Shown here piece after piece: positions 1 to 10,680 of a DNA stretch of 64,000 bases. The stretch lies in assembly GCA_050084985.1 (NCBI GenBank), contig JBITNC010000001.1, forward strand, positions 146,382,001 through 146,446,000, given 5' to 3'. This DNA comes from Nageia nagi (taxonomy: Eukaryota > Pinophyta). The translations under genes and the position numbers were made by a program. Within the stretch, counting starts at the first letter, position 1; each line of letters starts with the position of its first letter. The notes below the pieces were generated by a model. That model was not told the DNA's origin. It searched no databases and worked only from the letters and a program-made list of their open reading frames with translations.

Positions 1-319
1 ATTTATCTATTTATTTCATTCAACTTTAATGCATTTTTTTAATTATAACTTGTATGTGTCTATCATAGAATGCATTTAGATTTGAACTCATTTGGCATAT
101 TGATCATTTATTCTAAGGGAGCCAACTCAGGTAGATTTGAATGATTATAAATACATAGTTGATTGATTAAAGCTCATGAGGGACCTTGTAGCTATTAAGA
201 GACAAGTTCATTTACATTCATAAGGGATCAATGTGTTTAACCTCATTTCCCCTAGAAAAGTTAAAAAATGGAGAAAGCCAACAATGGATTATTAATTATC
301 AAATACATTCTACTTCTCT

Positions 320-735
320 TTGTTAGGATTTTTCTATTATTTAGAAATAATATTCAATAATAAATCAATTTAGATTTATAGAAGAAACTTAAATAATAAT
401 AATCAAAAGAAATGACACAAGATGTTTGTATAGTATATAATAAGTTTTCCTAGTGAGGTCTACATTCCTAAAGAATAATTTAATCCAATTAAGTCATCCA
501 GAGACTAGAGGAAATCACCAACAACACTATTTTATACACATTATCTTAATAAATCAATAAGAAATTTCCTAGTACACACTATTTCTCAAAATTGAATTAT
601 AAAAAATGCAAAATTAAACAACTATACATTCTATCTTGGAATTACATTCTATCTACTTCTCATCACATTTCCACTTGAAAACTAAATCAATGTTCCTAAT
701 AAACAACTAGGAATTGAATAATTCTATGCTTCATC
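320..735 (-). repeat. 3' LTR of Copia-1
   Basis: This stretch aligns by eye to about 10327-10680. It lies just past the end of the RNase H remnant (last recognisable motif DMFTK at about 790-810 on the minus strand), where the 3' LTR of a minus-strand copia should be. The boundary near 320 rests on the TGTTAG-like start there and is uncertain by tens of bases. Confidence 0.6.
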
Positions 736-779
736 TCATTCCATGAGACCAAATAAAGTTCAGGAATATCTCAACTTCT

Positions 780-2450
780 CCTTCCACATCACCTTGGTAA
801 ACATGTCTATTAGATTATGTGGTGTATGAATTTTGCTAAGCTTTCAAGATCCATTTATTACAATTGATTGAATGAAATGATATCTTAGTTTTATATGCTT
901 AGTTCTCAAATAAAATTTTGAGTTCTTAACACATTGTATAAAACTCTAGCTATGACTCAATAATTTGCTTTTGTCTTGCTTCTTCCCTAACTCTTTCATC
1001 AATCTTTGAAGCCATATAAACTCCTTGCATGCTTTAGTAATGGCCATAAAGTCTTAAACCTATGATTGAAAGTGCAACTACCTATTGTAGTTTGGAGATT
1101 CCACTAATCATTATTCCACCTATAGTACATACATATCTTGTTTGGCTATTTTCATCTTCTATATCACCTAGCATATCTCAATCAATATACCCTTATAGAA
1201 AAATATAATATCCTTAAAAGTTTAAATAATAATTTGAGGTTCCTCTAAATTACATAAATATCTATTTAATCACATACCAATGAGCCTTACCAAGACTATT
1301 CATAAACCTACTTGCACCACTCCCACTACTTCTTCTATATAAGGCCTCGTATAGACCATAGCATACATAAAGCTCCCCTTATGAAAGCATAGGGAACATT
1401 GGCCATATGGTCAAGTTCCTTATGTATCTTAGGACATAAATATTTGGTGAGCTTGAAGTAATTTACCAAAGGTTGAGCAACTAGGTCAACATGCTTCATG
1501 TTAAACCTCTTCATAACATTTGCAACATACTCATCTTAATATAACTTCATTACATGATTTTTCCTATCTAGATTATTTTTCATCCCAAGGTTTTACTTGG
1601 CCTATCCCAAATCCTTCATACCAAATATATTTCTCACCTATTTTTTTAGCATGTTCATATCATGCATTCTTATTATTGGAACCAACATATTATCCAATAT
1701 TTTTAAAATAAACATAATTATCACTTCCACACCTCATGAAATCTTATTCACACATAAAATTATCAAACTTCAAATAGTAGTACCTAGGAACCTACTTAAG
1801 GCCATACATACTCTTTTTAATTTTCACATAATATTCTTTGTGCCTATAACCTCCTACTCCTTTGGTCATTGCATATAAATTTTCTCTTCTATATCTCCAT
1901 TAAGGAAAGTTATCTTGAAATCAATTTATCTAGGTACAAGTACAATATAGCAACCAAACTCAAAATAATTCAAATAAAAGTCATTTTTATAATATGGAAA
2001 AATATCTCATCAAAGTCTATCCTTTTTCATTATGGTAATAATTTTACTATTAGTCTTGCATTATACCATGTCTGTTGTCCTCCTTCTTTTACTCTATATA
2101 CCCCTTTATTGTGTAGGACCTTCTCCCTAGCTAGAAACCCAACCAAGTCTAAAATTCAATTGTATATAAGAGATTTCATCTCTTTATTCATTATGATCTC
2201 CCACTACTTTTAGGTATCCAACACTAATGCTTCATCAAAATATTCTAGTTCACCAACATCAATATAGAAAATATAGTAAAGAATATGATAATAATATTTT
2301 GGAAACATACTCTTGTAGGCATAAAATAATCATAGAAATATTGAGGGATTCTTCTTTTCCTAGTAAACCATCTAACAATACTTAAAGGAGACTAAGGTGC
2401 TTATTGTTACTATTGCTAAATATTTTATGATGAATATTATGGTAGGGTTT
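780..2450 (-). pseudogene. Copia-1 reverse transcriptase and RNase H remnant
   Basis: Minus-strand translation with several frame changes gives copia RNase H motifs: KACKEFIWLQRLMKELG near 990-1050, RTKHIKLRYHFI near 865-905 and the C-terminal IDMFTK near 790-815. Upstream (1200-2450) are weaker reverse-transcriptase pieces. In an intact element these domains make cDNA from the genomic RNA inside the virus-like particle. Multiple stops and shifts make this copy non-coding. Plus-strand ORFs at 1520-2213 are antisense shadows. RNase H is certain; the RT portion is inferred from position and partial similarity. Confidence 0.75.
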
Positions 2451-3741
2451 GAGGTTCTTGGACCTTATCATGTACTTTTTGTATACTCTTCTCATAGATA
2501 TCATCATGCTCTACAAACTTTGATTTATCTTCCTTTACCTATAGTATATCCTTATACACATTTTACTCATTAAGGATAATATATATACTCCTAATAATCC
2601 TATGGTGAATGTTATCCTATAATTTGAAACCTAAATAATCATTACCATAGCAAAGAAAATAACACTTATGTAATTGTGCATCATGTTTCTTCCTATATTA
2701 TTTATATATATGTGCATAGGGTTCACCTAAGATAAATTAGGAAATGACTAGTTTATATATTTACCTATCCCTATCTTATCTAAATCTCTCCATCCAGATT
2801 AGTGTAAGCCCCTTATTGTTTAAATAAATAATAGTGTCAAGATAACTACCCTACAAATGTAGAGGTAAAATGGCATTAGCCCTTAGGCATATTGCAAGAT
2901 TAAATAATCCTATTCATCCTCTCAAGAATACCATTTTCTTAATATGTAATTTGAGTGATCTTTATCCTTTATGATTCCTTTAAGAGATAAATAATTATCA
3001 AAATCATTACTTCATTATTCTCCACCATTATCTGACTTGTTGCTTTTTACTTTCTTACTTGTCTCATTCTCCACTAATATTTTACACTTCTAAAATATAT
3101 TAAAGACATCATACTTATTTTGAAAATAATAAAAAATAGGTTTTTTTGTGGAATAATAAATAAAATACATATAATAATTAGATCCACTAAGATACATTAC
3201 TTGAGTCAGCTCCCATATATCCATGTGAAAAAATTCTAACTTTTATTTCTTCTTCTCTTTTGCAAGTTTAAAGAATCTTACCCTTTTCTATTTACCGAAA
3301 TTGCAATTCTCACAAGTTAATTTTCATGAGTGGAAAATATGCATTCCTTTCTCACTCATGTGGAAAAAAAAAATATATTGTAGATAGATTACTCTATAGG
3401 AAAATAATACTTACTAGCTAATTTACCTTTAGTAGCATCATAGAGCCTTTTTGTAACTTTAAATTCTTTTCCCTAATATAATTATTAAACCTTCTTTGTT
3501 AAGTTTACTAACTAAGATCAAATTCCTTACCATATTAGGAATGTATAATACTTCATTTAACATTGATAGTGTTCCACTAGATAACATCATATTTATCTTT
3601 CCACTTCCTTTAATCTAGTAGGGATGGTTGTCTCCTAACAAAACCTATCCAAACTCATCTTTGAACATACTCTACAAAATAGTCCTTCTATAATGTAGCA
3701 TACAATGATGCACCAAATTCAATAACCTGATAATCATTATT
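2450..3741 (-). pseudogene. Copia-1 integrase and C-terminal protease remnant
   Basis: On the minus strand, a GAG-pre-integrase zinc-binding segment (HMSEKGMHIFHS then CENCNFGK) lies near 3290-3365. Integrase core pieces follow at lower coordinates: FHMDIWELTQV near 3200-3235, KSNKSDNGGE near 3010-3045 and NGILERMNR near 2920-2950. These correspond to the three acidic catalytic positions of copia integrase. A protease-like FGASLYAT stretch lies near 3690-3720. The protease is broken at 3741 by the nested gypsy element. Numerous stops and shifts remain. Confidence 0.75.
3737..3741. repeat. Target-site duplication, left copy (TTATT)
   Basis: The five bases just outside the left LTR of the nested gypsy element equal the five bases just outside its right LTR (9435-9439). 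A 5-bp duplication is the normal signature of LTR-retrotransposon integration. Confidence 0.85.
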
Positions 3742-4030
3742 TATTATGAACCAATCATAAAATCATGCTTTGAATAAGATATAAAATTAGTAATAATAAG
3801 CCACTTCAAGGGGGCAACCTCCTTTACATCACATCACATACACAACAATAGACAATACAAATGATAATACCTCCTTAGTATATATAGGATTCCAAGGGGT
3901 GCCACTACAATGAAAGGACACTAGCCGACATAACAATAATACTATAAGGGAATAACAATAACCATAGTGGGCTTCTATGGGACACATAATAACAATATAT
4001 GGGCTACATGAGTAGTATAGGGACCTAACA
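3742..4030 (-). repeat. 3' LTR of the chromovirus
   Basis: Aligns over its whole length with 9129-9434. On the minus strand it begins TGTTAGGTCC at 4030. The terminal base pair at the 3742 end has decayed (TATTATG against TGTTATG in the other copy). Confidence 0.9.
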
Positions 4031-4044
4031 TGCCCCTCCCCTTC
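4031..4044 (-). other. Polypurine tract of the chromovirus
   Basis: Minus strand reads GAAGGGGAGGGGCA directly before the 3' LTR start TGTTAGG. This is where plus-strand DNA synthesis is primed during reverse transcription of LTR elements. Confidence 0.85.
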
Positions 4045-5250
4045 AAAAAAAATGTTATCCTCAATGTTTGAGTAGTTCTGGATGCTTCTATGGAAAATTC
4101 TCATCTTCCCATGTGGAATCATCAGTAGGTAGGTTCTTCCACTTAATGACATACTCTAAAATTGATCAATTTCTTAGCTTATGAATTCTTGATTCAATGA
4201 TTACTTCTGGCTCCAATATAATTTTCCCTTCCTCGTTGAGTTTTGTAAGTGTAGTTTGAACTAGGATCTTGTCATTGATAACCTCCTTTAAGCATGAAAC
4301 ATGAAAAACTAGGTGTACTCATGAAGAAGTCAGAAGCTCCAATTTATATGCCATACTACCAATCTTTTACAACACCTTAAAGGCCCATAGTACTTGGTAG
4401 ATAGTTTGTTATCCTTCTTAGATTGCTTGAGGGACATCTATTTGTATGGTTGTAGCTATAAAAACACCCAATTGCCCACTTCAAAACTTCTTTCACTACA
4501 ATGTTGATATGCTTATTGTTTCATTTGATTTTGTGCCAAGGTTAGGTTATCCTTTAAGAGTTGGAGAACTTGTTGTTGATGCTCGATGTGATCTTCCACT
4601 GCTTGAACCTTTGATTTGTCTCTTAGATATGATGTGATGGATGGTGGATGATATCCATAAAGTGCCATAAATGGGGTCATTTTTGCTACGGTATGGAAGG
4701 AAGTGTTATACCATCATTCTAATAAAGATAACCACTTGACCCATTATGTTTGTTTATCAGATACAAAGCAATGAAGATATCCTTTCAAACATTTGTTCAC
4801 TATCTCAGTTTGCCCATTAGATTAAGGATGATAAGATGAGCTATGAACCAATTGAGTACTGAGACAAGAAAATAATTCTATCTAAAAATTCCCAATGAAA
4901 ATGGGATCTCTATCACTTACAATAATCTTTGGGTTTCCATGTAATTTTTGAACTGTCTCCATGAATGCAGTAGTGATTGTACTAGCTTTGAAGGGATGGG
5001 ATAGTGCACAAAAGTGTGCATACTTGGTAAGTCTATCAACAACCACCATGATGACACTCTTTCCTTCAGACTTGGGTAGACCCATGATAAAATCCATTAA
5101 GACTTCCTCCCAATGCTGACTTGGAATGGGTAATGGTTGTAAAAGACTTAGGATCTTTATTGTCTCAACTTTATTTTATTGGCAAACCAAACATTCTACA
5201 AAAAACTTTTGGATATCAGATTTAAGGCCATCCCAAAAAAATTTCTTCTT
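4045..5250 (-). pseudogene. Chromovirus integrase with chromodomain-like C terminus
   Basis: The integrase zinc-binding HHCC segment ends the RT-containing frame ([11 protein letters not shown]...ECLVCQ, about 5176-5310). The catalytic core is open at 4882-5097, with the first Asp in VVVDRLTKYAHF and the second in IVSDRDPIF. Farther down, the minus strand encodes a C-terminal block near 4095-4190 (VIKWKNLPTDDSTWEDENF) that matches the chromodomain-like ending of plant chromovirus integrases, which directs insertion to chromatin. Stops and shifts lie between the core and this block. The third catalytic residue was not confidently placed. Plus-strand 4446-4637 is a shadow. Confidence 0.82.
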
Positions 5251-5943
5251 AACTTTGTGATAAGTTTTTAAAACTCTTGAGTGCCCTCCTAGAGGAGAGG
5301 TGTGTAATTCCAAAAGAACATTTTGTTTGAGTTGGGAGTTCTTACATAAATATAAGTGATCCTTGTAATTCCAAAAGAACCTTTTATTTGAGTTGGAAAG
5401 TCTCCATTCCTTGATGGCTTTAATTTTGTCAGGGTCTGGATTAACACCCTTATGGGACATGATATGACCCAAATATTCCACCTCTTGTACCCCAAAGAAA
5501 CATTTGGATGGTTTTGCATACAATTTTTGTGCCTCCAATAGTTTGGGCACCCTGTCAACATGTTGAACATGATCTTCCCAAGACTTGCTGTAGATTAGTA
5601 TATCATTAAAGAATACTAACACAAATTTTCTAAGGAAGGGTTTGAAAATAGAATTCATCAAACTTTGAAAAGTGGAAGGTGCATTAGTAAGGCCAAAAGG
5701 CATGACCAAGAATTCATAATGACCTTCATGAGTTCTAAATGCTATTTTTAGAATGTCTTCTATCTTCATTCTAATTTGATGATATCTCGAGTGAAGATCT
5801 AGCTTGGTGAAGTATTTAACTCCATGTAATTCATCCAATAATTCATCAATGAGAGGAATGGAAAATTTATATTTAATAGTGAGCTTGTTTAGCTCTCTAT
5901 AATCTGGACACATGCACCATGCTCCCTCCTTCTTAAGCACCAT
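5176..5943 (-). pseudogene. Chromovirus reverse transcriptase joined to integrase zinc finger; RNase H missing
   Basis: A 255-codon open stretch. Residues about 1-165 are Ty3/gypsy reverse transcriptase: [35 protein letters not shown], then [10 protein letters not shown] in place of the usual VFFDD, so one catalytic Asp of the metal-binding pair is Asn (one G-to-A change). YLGHI and KAIKEW follow. Where the RT connection and RNase H domain should be, the frame passes through a ~59-bp duplicated segment straight into the integrase HHCC finger. An intact element needs RNase H to degrade the RNA template. Seen directly: the missing domain and the altered catalytic residue. Confidence 0.9.
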
Positions 5944-5976
5944 TACTCCTGGGGAAGAGAAAGAACTTTTGCTTGG

Positions 5977-6720
5977 TCAAATTATACCTATTTCTAGCAT
6001 TTCTACAACCATACATTCAATTTCACTCTTTTGGGCATATGGATATCTATAAGGTCTGATGTTGGGAGGAACACTTCCTAAAATTAAGTTAATACCATGA
6101 TCATGATCTCGATTAGGGGGGAGACCTTTGAGAGTATCAAATACCTTGGGATACTTATCAATGACTTTCTGGAGATTTGGAGAATTGCCTGGCTTAGATG
6201 TTTGGACATCTAGTGAGCATAATTGTATAATTACACCTCTTCTTTGCTTCCTCAAAAGTTTTGTCATGCCATTAGAGTTGATTATCTTACAATCATTCAC
6301 TTTGATACCCCTTAATTCAAACTCTTTTCCTTCCCATGAAAATTTCATGAAAAGTTCTTTAAAATTAAAAGCCACTATTCCCAATGATTGTAACCATTGG
6401 ACCCCCAAGATAATATTCGTAGCACCCATTGGAATGGAAATCATTGGACTTTTCAATACATATTACCCCATGGTTAGATTGATATTATGGCACTTCCTTG
6501 AGCAATTTATAGTTCCTCCATATACAACCATCACTTGAAACTCTGGCACTAGATATATGAAGCAATTCAAATCTTTGGCTATCTTGGAATGAATAAAATT
6601 ATTTGTACTACCAAAGTCAATCAACACTATTACCTTTTTCTTCTTGATATATCCTTCTATCTTGAGAGTTTGAGGAGCAGTAATTCTAGCCAATGCATTA
6701 CAAGATATGGTGGGAGTCAT
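5977..6720 (-). pseudogene. Chromovirus protease and RT N-terminal linker
   Basis: The two open stretches 6463-6720 and 5977-6456 (minus) carry the retropepsin-like protease and the segment leading into RT. The protease motif reads VLIDFGSTNNFIH where families have DSGST, so the Ser after the catalytic Asp is Phe (one C-to-T change). ILGVQWLQSLG follows, a common protease-to-RT landmark, and PPNRDHDHGINLI with PPNIRPYRYP marks the start of RT. A stop separates the two halves and another break lies near 5944-5976. Plus-strand 6128-6538 is a shadow. Confidence 0.85.
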
Positions 6721-6799
6721 TTCTTCAGTAGTAATCTCTTCTAATTATTTGGGTGTGGATGATTTTTCTTCTTCTTCTTCTTCCTCTTCATATTTTATG

Positions 6800-7877
6800 T
6801 AGAATAATTTCTTCTCCCCACACTTATGTCCATTACTATACTTGCTATCACAATTGAAGCATAGACCCTTTGCTCATCTTTCATCCATTTGTTGAGATGT
6901 CAACCTTGTAGTTTTAGGTAAGTGAGAAGAAGGAACATTATTTTCTTTATAGGTGTTCAAGGGGAACCTTTTAGTAGCCATTGCCATATTTTTACTTTTA
7001 ACCTTCCTTGCCATCCTAAAAGCCATCTTTAAGGATGTTGGTTCAAATAGATGCACCTCATGTTGAATGTTATCGTTTAAGGTTCCCATAAAGAGATCCA
7101 AGAATCTATCACTTGGTATGTCATTCACTCTAAGACTCAACTTTTAAAATTGTTGAATGTGCTCCATCACTGAACCTTTTTGCCTTAGATTTGTCAATTG
7201 AGTAAAGAAGGAATTATTCTTAACATCCTCATGGTAGGCTATTAGTTCCTCTATAAAAATGGACCAAGATATAATAAAACCCTTTTTACATTCATAAAGC
7301 CATTGGTACCATACAACCTGCTCAGGCTCTAGATACAAGGATGCAATAGTTACTTTTTGTGATGTTGGTACTTTGTGTAGATCAAAAAAGTGCTCCATTT
7401 GAAATATCCAAGTGATGGGGTCCTTTCCATCAAACTTCCTCATATCGATCTTGGGGAGTTGGATTCCCCTTGAGAACCATGCTTGATCATTTCCATTAGT
7501 AGAAGCATATCCTCTTGAATTAGGCTTATTAATGAAGGTTTATCTCCTTGAACAATATCATTATTTTCTTGATAACCCTGGGCCATATCAACATCTTTAG
7601 GAATCTTTCCCTCTAGGTTTTGTATGAGTTGAAAAATCTTTTCCATATTTTGATCCATATTAGTCACCAACTCTTCCCTCAAATTGATTAAATAAATTGA
7701 TCTTACCATACCTTTTTTCAAATCCCTTTTTAATTCCTCCAAATCACCCTTTTTTACACACCCTTTAACCAATTCTTCCAATTGGAATATTCGGAAGGAT
7801 ATGTATTCATTTTTTGCTATAGTCATGGATGAATCCTCTGGAGGTCTAGGTTGTGTAGCAATTTTTTTTAGTGGCAT
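6800..7877 (-). pseudogene. Chromovirus gag (capsid and zinc knuckle)
   Basis: Three consecutive open pieces (7440-7877, 7144-7443, 6874-7140) plus the following bases form one gag. The first piece has a predicted coiled-coil-rich N terminus (EELVKGCVKKGDLEELKRDL). The second holds the retrotransposon gag core (KFDGKDPITWIFQMEHFF). The knuckle CFNCDSKYSNGHKC lies at about 6808-6850. Breaks: a frameshift at about 7440, one stop at about 7143 where a Gln codon is expected (CAA to TAA), and one stop just before the knuckle where Trp is expected (TGG to TGA). A Glu-rich run precedes the protease. Gag packages the RNA in intact elements. Confidence 0.85.
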
Positions 7878-9113
7878 TTTGACTGAGTATTACTATGGAG
7901 TAGGAATTTCCCAAATGGTTTAGTCAAAGGTCCTCACAAGAGTGTCCAATTCTCACAAACCATGATATACCATAGGGTCCAATAATAGTACTCAACCCAA
8001 TATTTTAGAGCTCCAACCAAAGAGGATAGATCATACCCTTGGCTATACTACTTGACTACCATTTGTTACATGTGGTCAATCTTCCTGAGTGCTGTTAACT
8101 TGGTTGGTTTCAAGATTCTACAGGGTCTCCCTATATACGCAAGGTACGTGGGAGCTCAAATCTATGATAGTGCTATCTAATGCATAACCATTTGAAAAGG
8201 GCCCTTGCTAATATACTCATAGTACATGAGGGAATACTAAAGGACCTCTCTAAATACCATGTACATGCATGAGAATGATGGCCTCTCTATATACTCAAAG
8301 GTACATGAGAGAATCCAACAGTGGCCTAAGTGATATACTGCAAGTACGTTGTAGGAGACCATAATTCCCTAGGATGCAGTGCTGGCAAAGTAATGATAGC
8401 TCTTATGTTTAAATATGCCAAAAAACATATATACCTACAATAATATCCTCTTTCTTCTCTTTCCAATAGCTTTTGAATCATCCCAAATAGACCTTCCAAT
8501 CAAAATATATGCAAATTTAAAAACTTGTACCTTTTTAAATCGTGATTTGGAGACTATTCTATTGTCTAACCTTCCAACTGATGTAAGTTTTAAATTTAGG
8601 CCTATTAGAGTCTGAAATTTCTAATTGTGGTAGCCTTATATGTATTATTTTCAATTACATAGGTTTAGTCAAATTCTAATATTCCAAGAGGAAATGGATG
8701 CAACTTTTCCAAAATATGCTAATTTTTGGATTTTTCAAAAGAGCGAACTTGTACAAAGTGCCACATGTCACTTGTTTATTCCCAGACCTTGAAAATTGTA
8801 CCAAATAAAATTTAGTCCATATTCTAACCATTAAAATATTTTTCATAAAGTTTGGGCTTGTAAAACTTTAGATATACATTTTTTATCCAAAACACCTATT
8901 TCGGACCTTCTTTTGAGACTAGTCACAAACCCTAACTTCCCCCAAGCATAACTTGCAAAATATAGTGAATTAGGAGTTTAAATTTTAAATAAAATGTATT
9001 TGATATATATTCTAAAAACCTAATAAATCAAAGGATCTAAAACCTTACAAAATCAAATTTTTAGTGAAAATTCCATGATGACTAGTTTTGAGCAGTGAAA
9101 CCATAGAATCATC
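7878..9113 (-). other. Chromovirus 5' leader
   Basis: About 1.2 kb between the primer-binding site and the gag start, with no convincing ORF on either strand (8415-8615 plus is not supported). It contains the short imperfect tandem repeat at 8125-8360. A long untranslated leader is common in plant LTR elements. Confidence 0.6.
8125..8360. repeat. Imperfect ~40-60-bp tandem repeat in the chromovirus leader
   Basis: A motif of the form TCTCYNTATATACTC-AAGGTACATGAGAGA recurs about five times: starts near 8127, 8199, 8243, 8281 and 8323. The clearest copy is at 8283-8315. Each copy has partly self-complementary ends (CTCT...AGAG), so the RNA could form serial hairpins. Copies are too diverged for exact unit borders by eye. 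Confidence 0.7.
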
Positions 9114-9127
9114 TGCTTTGATACCAA
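9114..9127 (-). other. Primer-binding site of the chromovirus (initiator Met tRNA type)
   Basis: Minus strand reads TTTGGTATCAAAGC immediately inside the 5' LTR, matching the common plant PBS TGGTATCAGAGC with one change. It primes first-strand cDNA synthesis. Confidence 0.85.
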
Positions 9128-9128
9128 A

Positions 9129-9434
9129 TGTTATGAGCCAAGCATAAAATCACAAGAGAAAGAGCTCAATACCTAGAATAAGAGATAAAATCAGTAATAA
9201 TAAGACAATTTTATGGGGAAAAATCCTTTACATTACATCACATACACAACAATAGACAATACAAATGATAATACCTCCTTAGTATATATAGGAGTCCAAG
9301 GGGTGCCACTATAATGAAAGGACACTAGCCGACATAACAATAATAGTGTAAGGGAATAACAATAACCATAATGGGCTTATATGGGAAACATAATAATAAT
9401 ATATGGGCTACATGATTAGTATAGGGACCTAACA
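9129..9434 (-). repeat. 5' LTR of the chromovirus
   Basis: 306 bp; begins TGTTATG and ends CCTAACA on the plus strand, giving the TGTTA...TAACA inverted termini. It is nearly identical to 3742-4030 over the last ~190 bp. A minus-strand promoter is expected here but no certain TATA box was assigned. Confidence 0.92.
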
Positions 9435-9439
9435 TTATT
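9435..9439. repeat. Target-site duplication, right copy (TTATT)
   Basis: Matches 3737-3741 exactly and adjoins the 5' LTR end. Confidence 0.85.
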
Positions 9440-10190
9440 CTTATCTAAAGATAATATCAAAGAATCCTATAATATTTCATTAGCTCTATTGGCTTCTAAG
9501 GTATTACCTTTATCCCTTCCATTTTCACCAATTTCATCATTGATTATATTCTAGTAATCCTTTTTCAATATGTGTTTCTTGCCATACTACTAGTATTTAG
9601 CTTTCATTTTTCCTCTAGAATTAGATCTTCCTCTTATATGACTTTTACTTCTTTTTCTTTACCTTCATTTATTGTTTTTAAGCATTAATATAGTTCTTGA
9701 TAATGATGCTTCACTTGAGGATTTTATCCTTATACCTTCATTAATAATAATACTAATAATATTATAAAAATCTAAATTATTATAACTAGATGCAAGGTTA
9801 GTTATTTCCATTAATAAACTATTATATCTCTCTATAACGAGTATAAAATTAGCAAATATCTAACTTCATCATCAAAATCTAATCCTACAAAACTTAATTT
9901 ACTAGTTGTTGTATTAAACATATTTAAATGATCTTGAATAAAATAACCTTCATGCAATTTCTTATTAACTAATTTCTTCATAAGAAAAACTTTGTTGGAA
10001 GCTAAGAGTATCTAATACAACCTATCCAATACATACATTACAACGTTTTTTAATTTTCTCCTTAGAAAATTTGAAGGAAATTATACTATCCAAGCATAAC
10101 CACACTATCCCTAATGCTTTCCTTTCTAACATAGCCCAATCATCATCAAAAATTGATGTTGATTTCTTTACCTTACCTTCAAGAGGTTGG
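9440..10190 (-). pseudogene. Copia-1 gag remnant
   Basis: Minus-strand pieces resemble the copia UBN2 gag: RLYQILLASNKVFL-like and KKLHEGYFIQDHLNMFNT-like stretches around 9890-10010 when read across stops. A degenerate zinc knuckle lies near 9560-9600 (YGKKHILKKDY, its Cys residues lost). Several stops and frame changes are present. It is the upstream half of Copia-1, cut off by the chromovirus. Assignment is by motif order and position. Confidence 0.7.
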
Positions 10191-10326
10191 TATAGGTCCT
10201 TCTAATAAAGGTGATGCTCCATCTATATTTTCCAAAGATGGAAATTATGGCCATTGAATTTATTTACCCTAAACTTCTAATCATTCTCCATTATTCCTAC
10301 TTGAACAAAATGCCCTTCTATCTAGT

Positions 10327-10680
10327 ATCAAACAAAATATATAATACAAGAGATTAGTATAGGATTTAATGTAGTTCACCTAGTGTGGGCTACATGCCTA
10401 TAGAATAATTTAGTCTTATTAAATGCTCAAAGTACCAATGGTAATCACCCATAATATTTTGCTATACACATCCTCTCCATGACACAACAAGAAATCTCCA
10501 AATACAATCTCTCTCACACACTCAAATTATAATAATTACAAAACTAAATAGCTATCAATTCTAGATTGAAATTAAGTATCAAATGTAGATCCATAAATCA
10601 TGAATATTTTTTCTATTCTTAACCAATGTGATTTTTCAATTTATAAAGTTTTCATTCCATATATATGTAAATAATTAGTC
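10327..10680 (-). repeat. 5' LTR of Copia-1
   Basis: Shares blocks with 320-735 in the same order. It is preceded on the inner side by a degenerate Met-type primer-binding site at about 10318-10331 (plus strand CTATCTAGTATCAAAC). The outer border is uncertain. Confidence 0.6.

Larger units (their letters stand above)
3742..9434 (-). mobile_element. Ty3/gypsy chromovirus inserted in Copia-1
   Basis: Complete but inactive element of about 5.7 kb on the minus strand. It has two LTRs (3742-4030 and 9129-9434), a polypurine tract beside the 3' LTR, an initiator-Met-type primer-binding site beside the 5' LTR, gag, protease, RT, integrase and a chromodomain-like C terminus in Ty3/gypsy order (RT before integrase). 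It is flanked by the TTATT duplication. The chromodomain-like block and short LTRs point to the chromovirus clade (Reina or Galadriel type; not resolved). The RNase H region is deleted. Stop codons, a frameshift and active-site changes make it non-functional. Hand alignment of the last ~187 bp of the two LTRs shows about nine differences, a moderately old insertion. Confidence 0.92.
320..10680 (-). mobile_element. Copia-1: Ty1/copia retrotransposon, split by a nested chromovirus
   Basis: Decayed copia element read on the minus strand. From high to low coordinate it shows a 5' LTR (about 10327-10680), gag (9440-10190), protease (about 3560-3740), integrase (about 2450-3420), reverse transcriptase/RNase H (about 780-2450) and a 3' LTR (about 320-735). 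The gag and pol halves are separated by the Ty3/gypsy insertion at 3742-9434; removing it brings the gag remnant next to the protease remnant, as expected for copia. The two LTRs align by eye, for example a shared block near 460-480 and 10380-10410 containing CTACAT and AGAATAATTTA. Outer ends are approximate because the LTR termini are eroded. Order gag-PR-INT-RT-RH is seen in the sequence; the family name is from homology. Confidence 0.8.

Noticed and set aside
1520-2213. Three overlapping plus-strand ORFs
   Set aside because: Antisense to the Copia-1 RT region; hydrophobic low-complexity translations without domains.
3829-4152. Minus-strand ORF of 107 codons
   Set aside because: Spans the 3' LTR, PPT and end of pol of the chromovirus in the wrong frame for the chromodomain-like block.
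4446-4637. Plus-strand ORF of 63 codons
   Set aside because: Antisense shadow of the chromovirus integrase C-terminal part.
6128-6538. Plus-strand ORF of 136 codons
   Set aside because: Antisense to the protease-RT linker, which has clear motifs on the minus strand.
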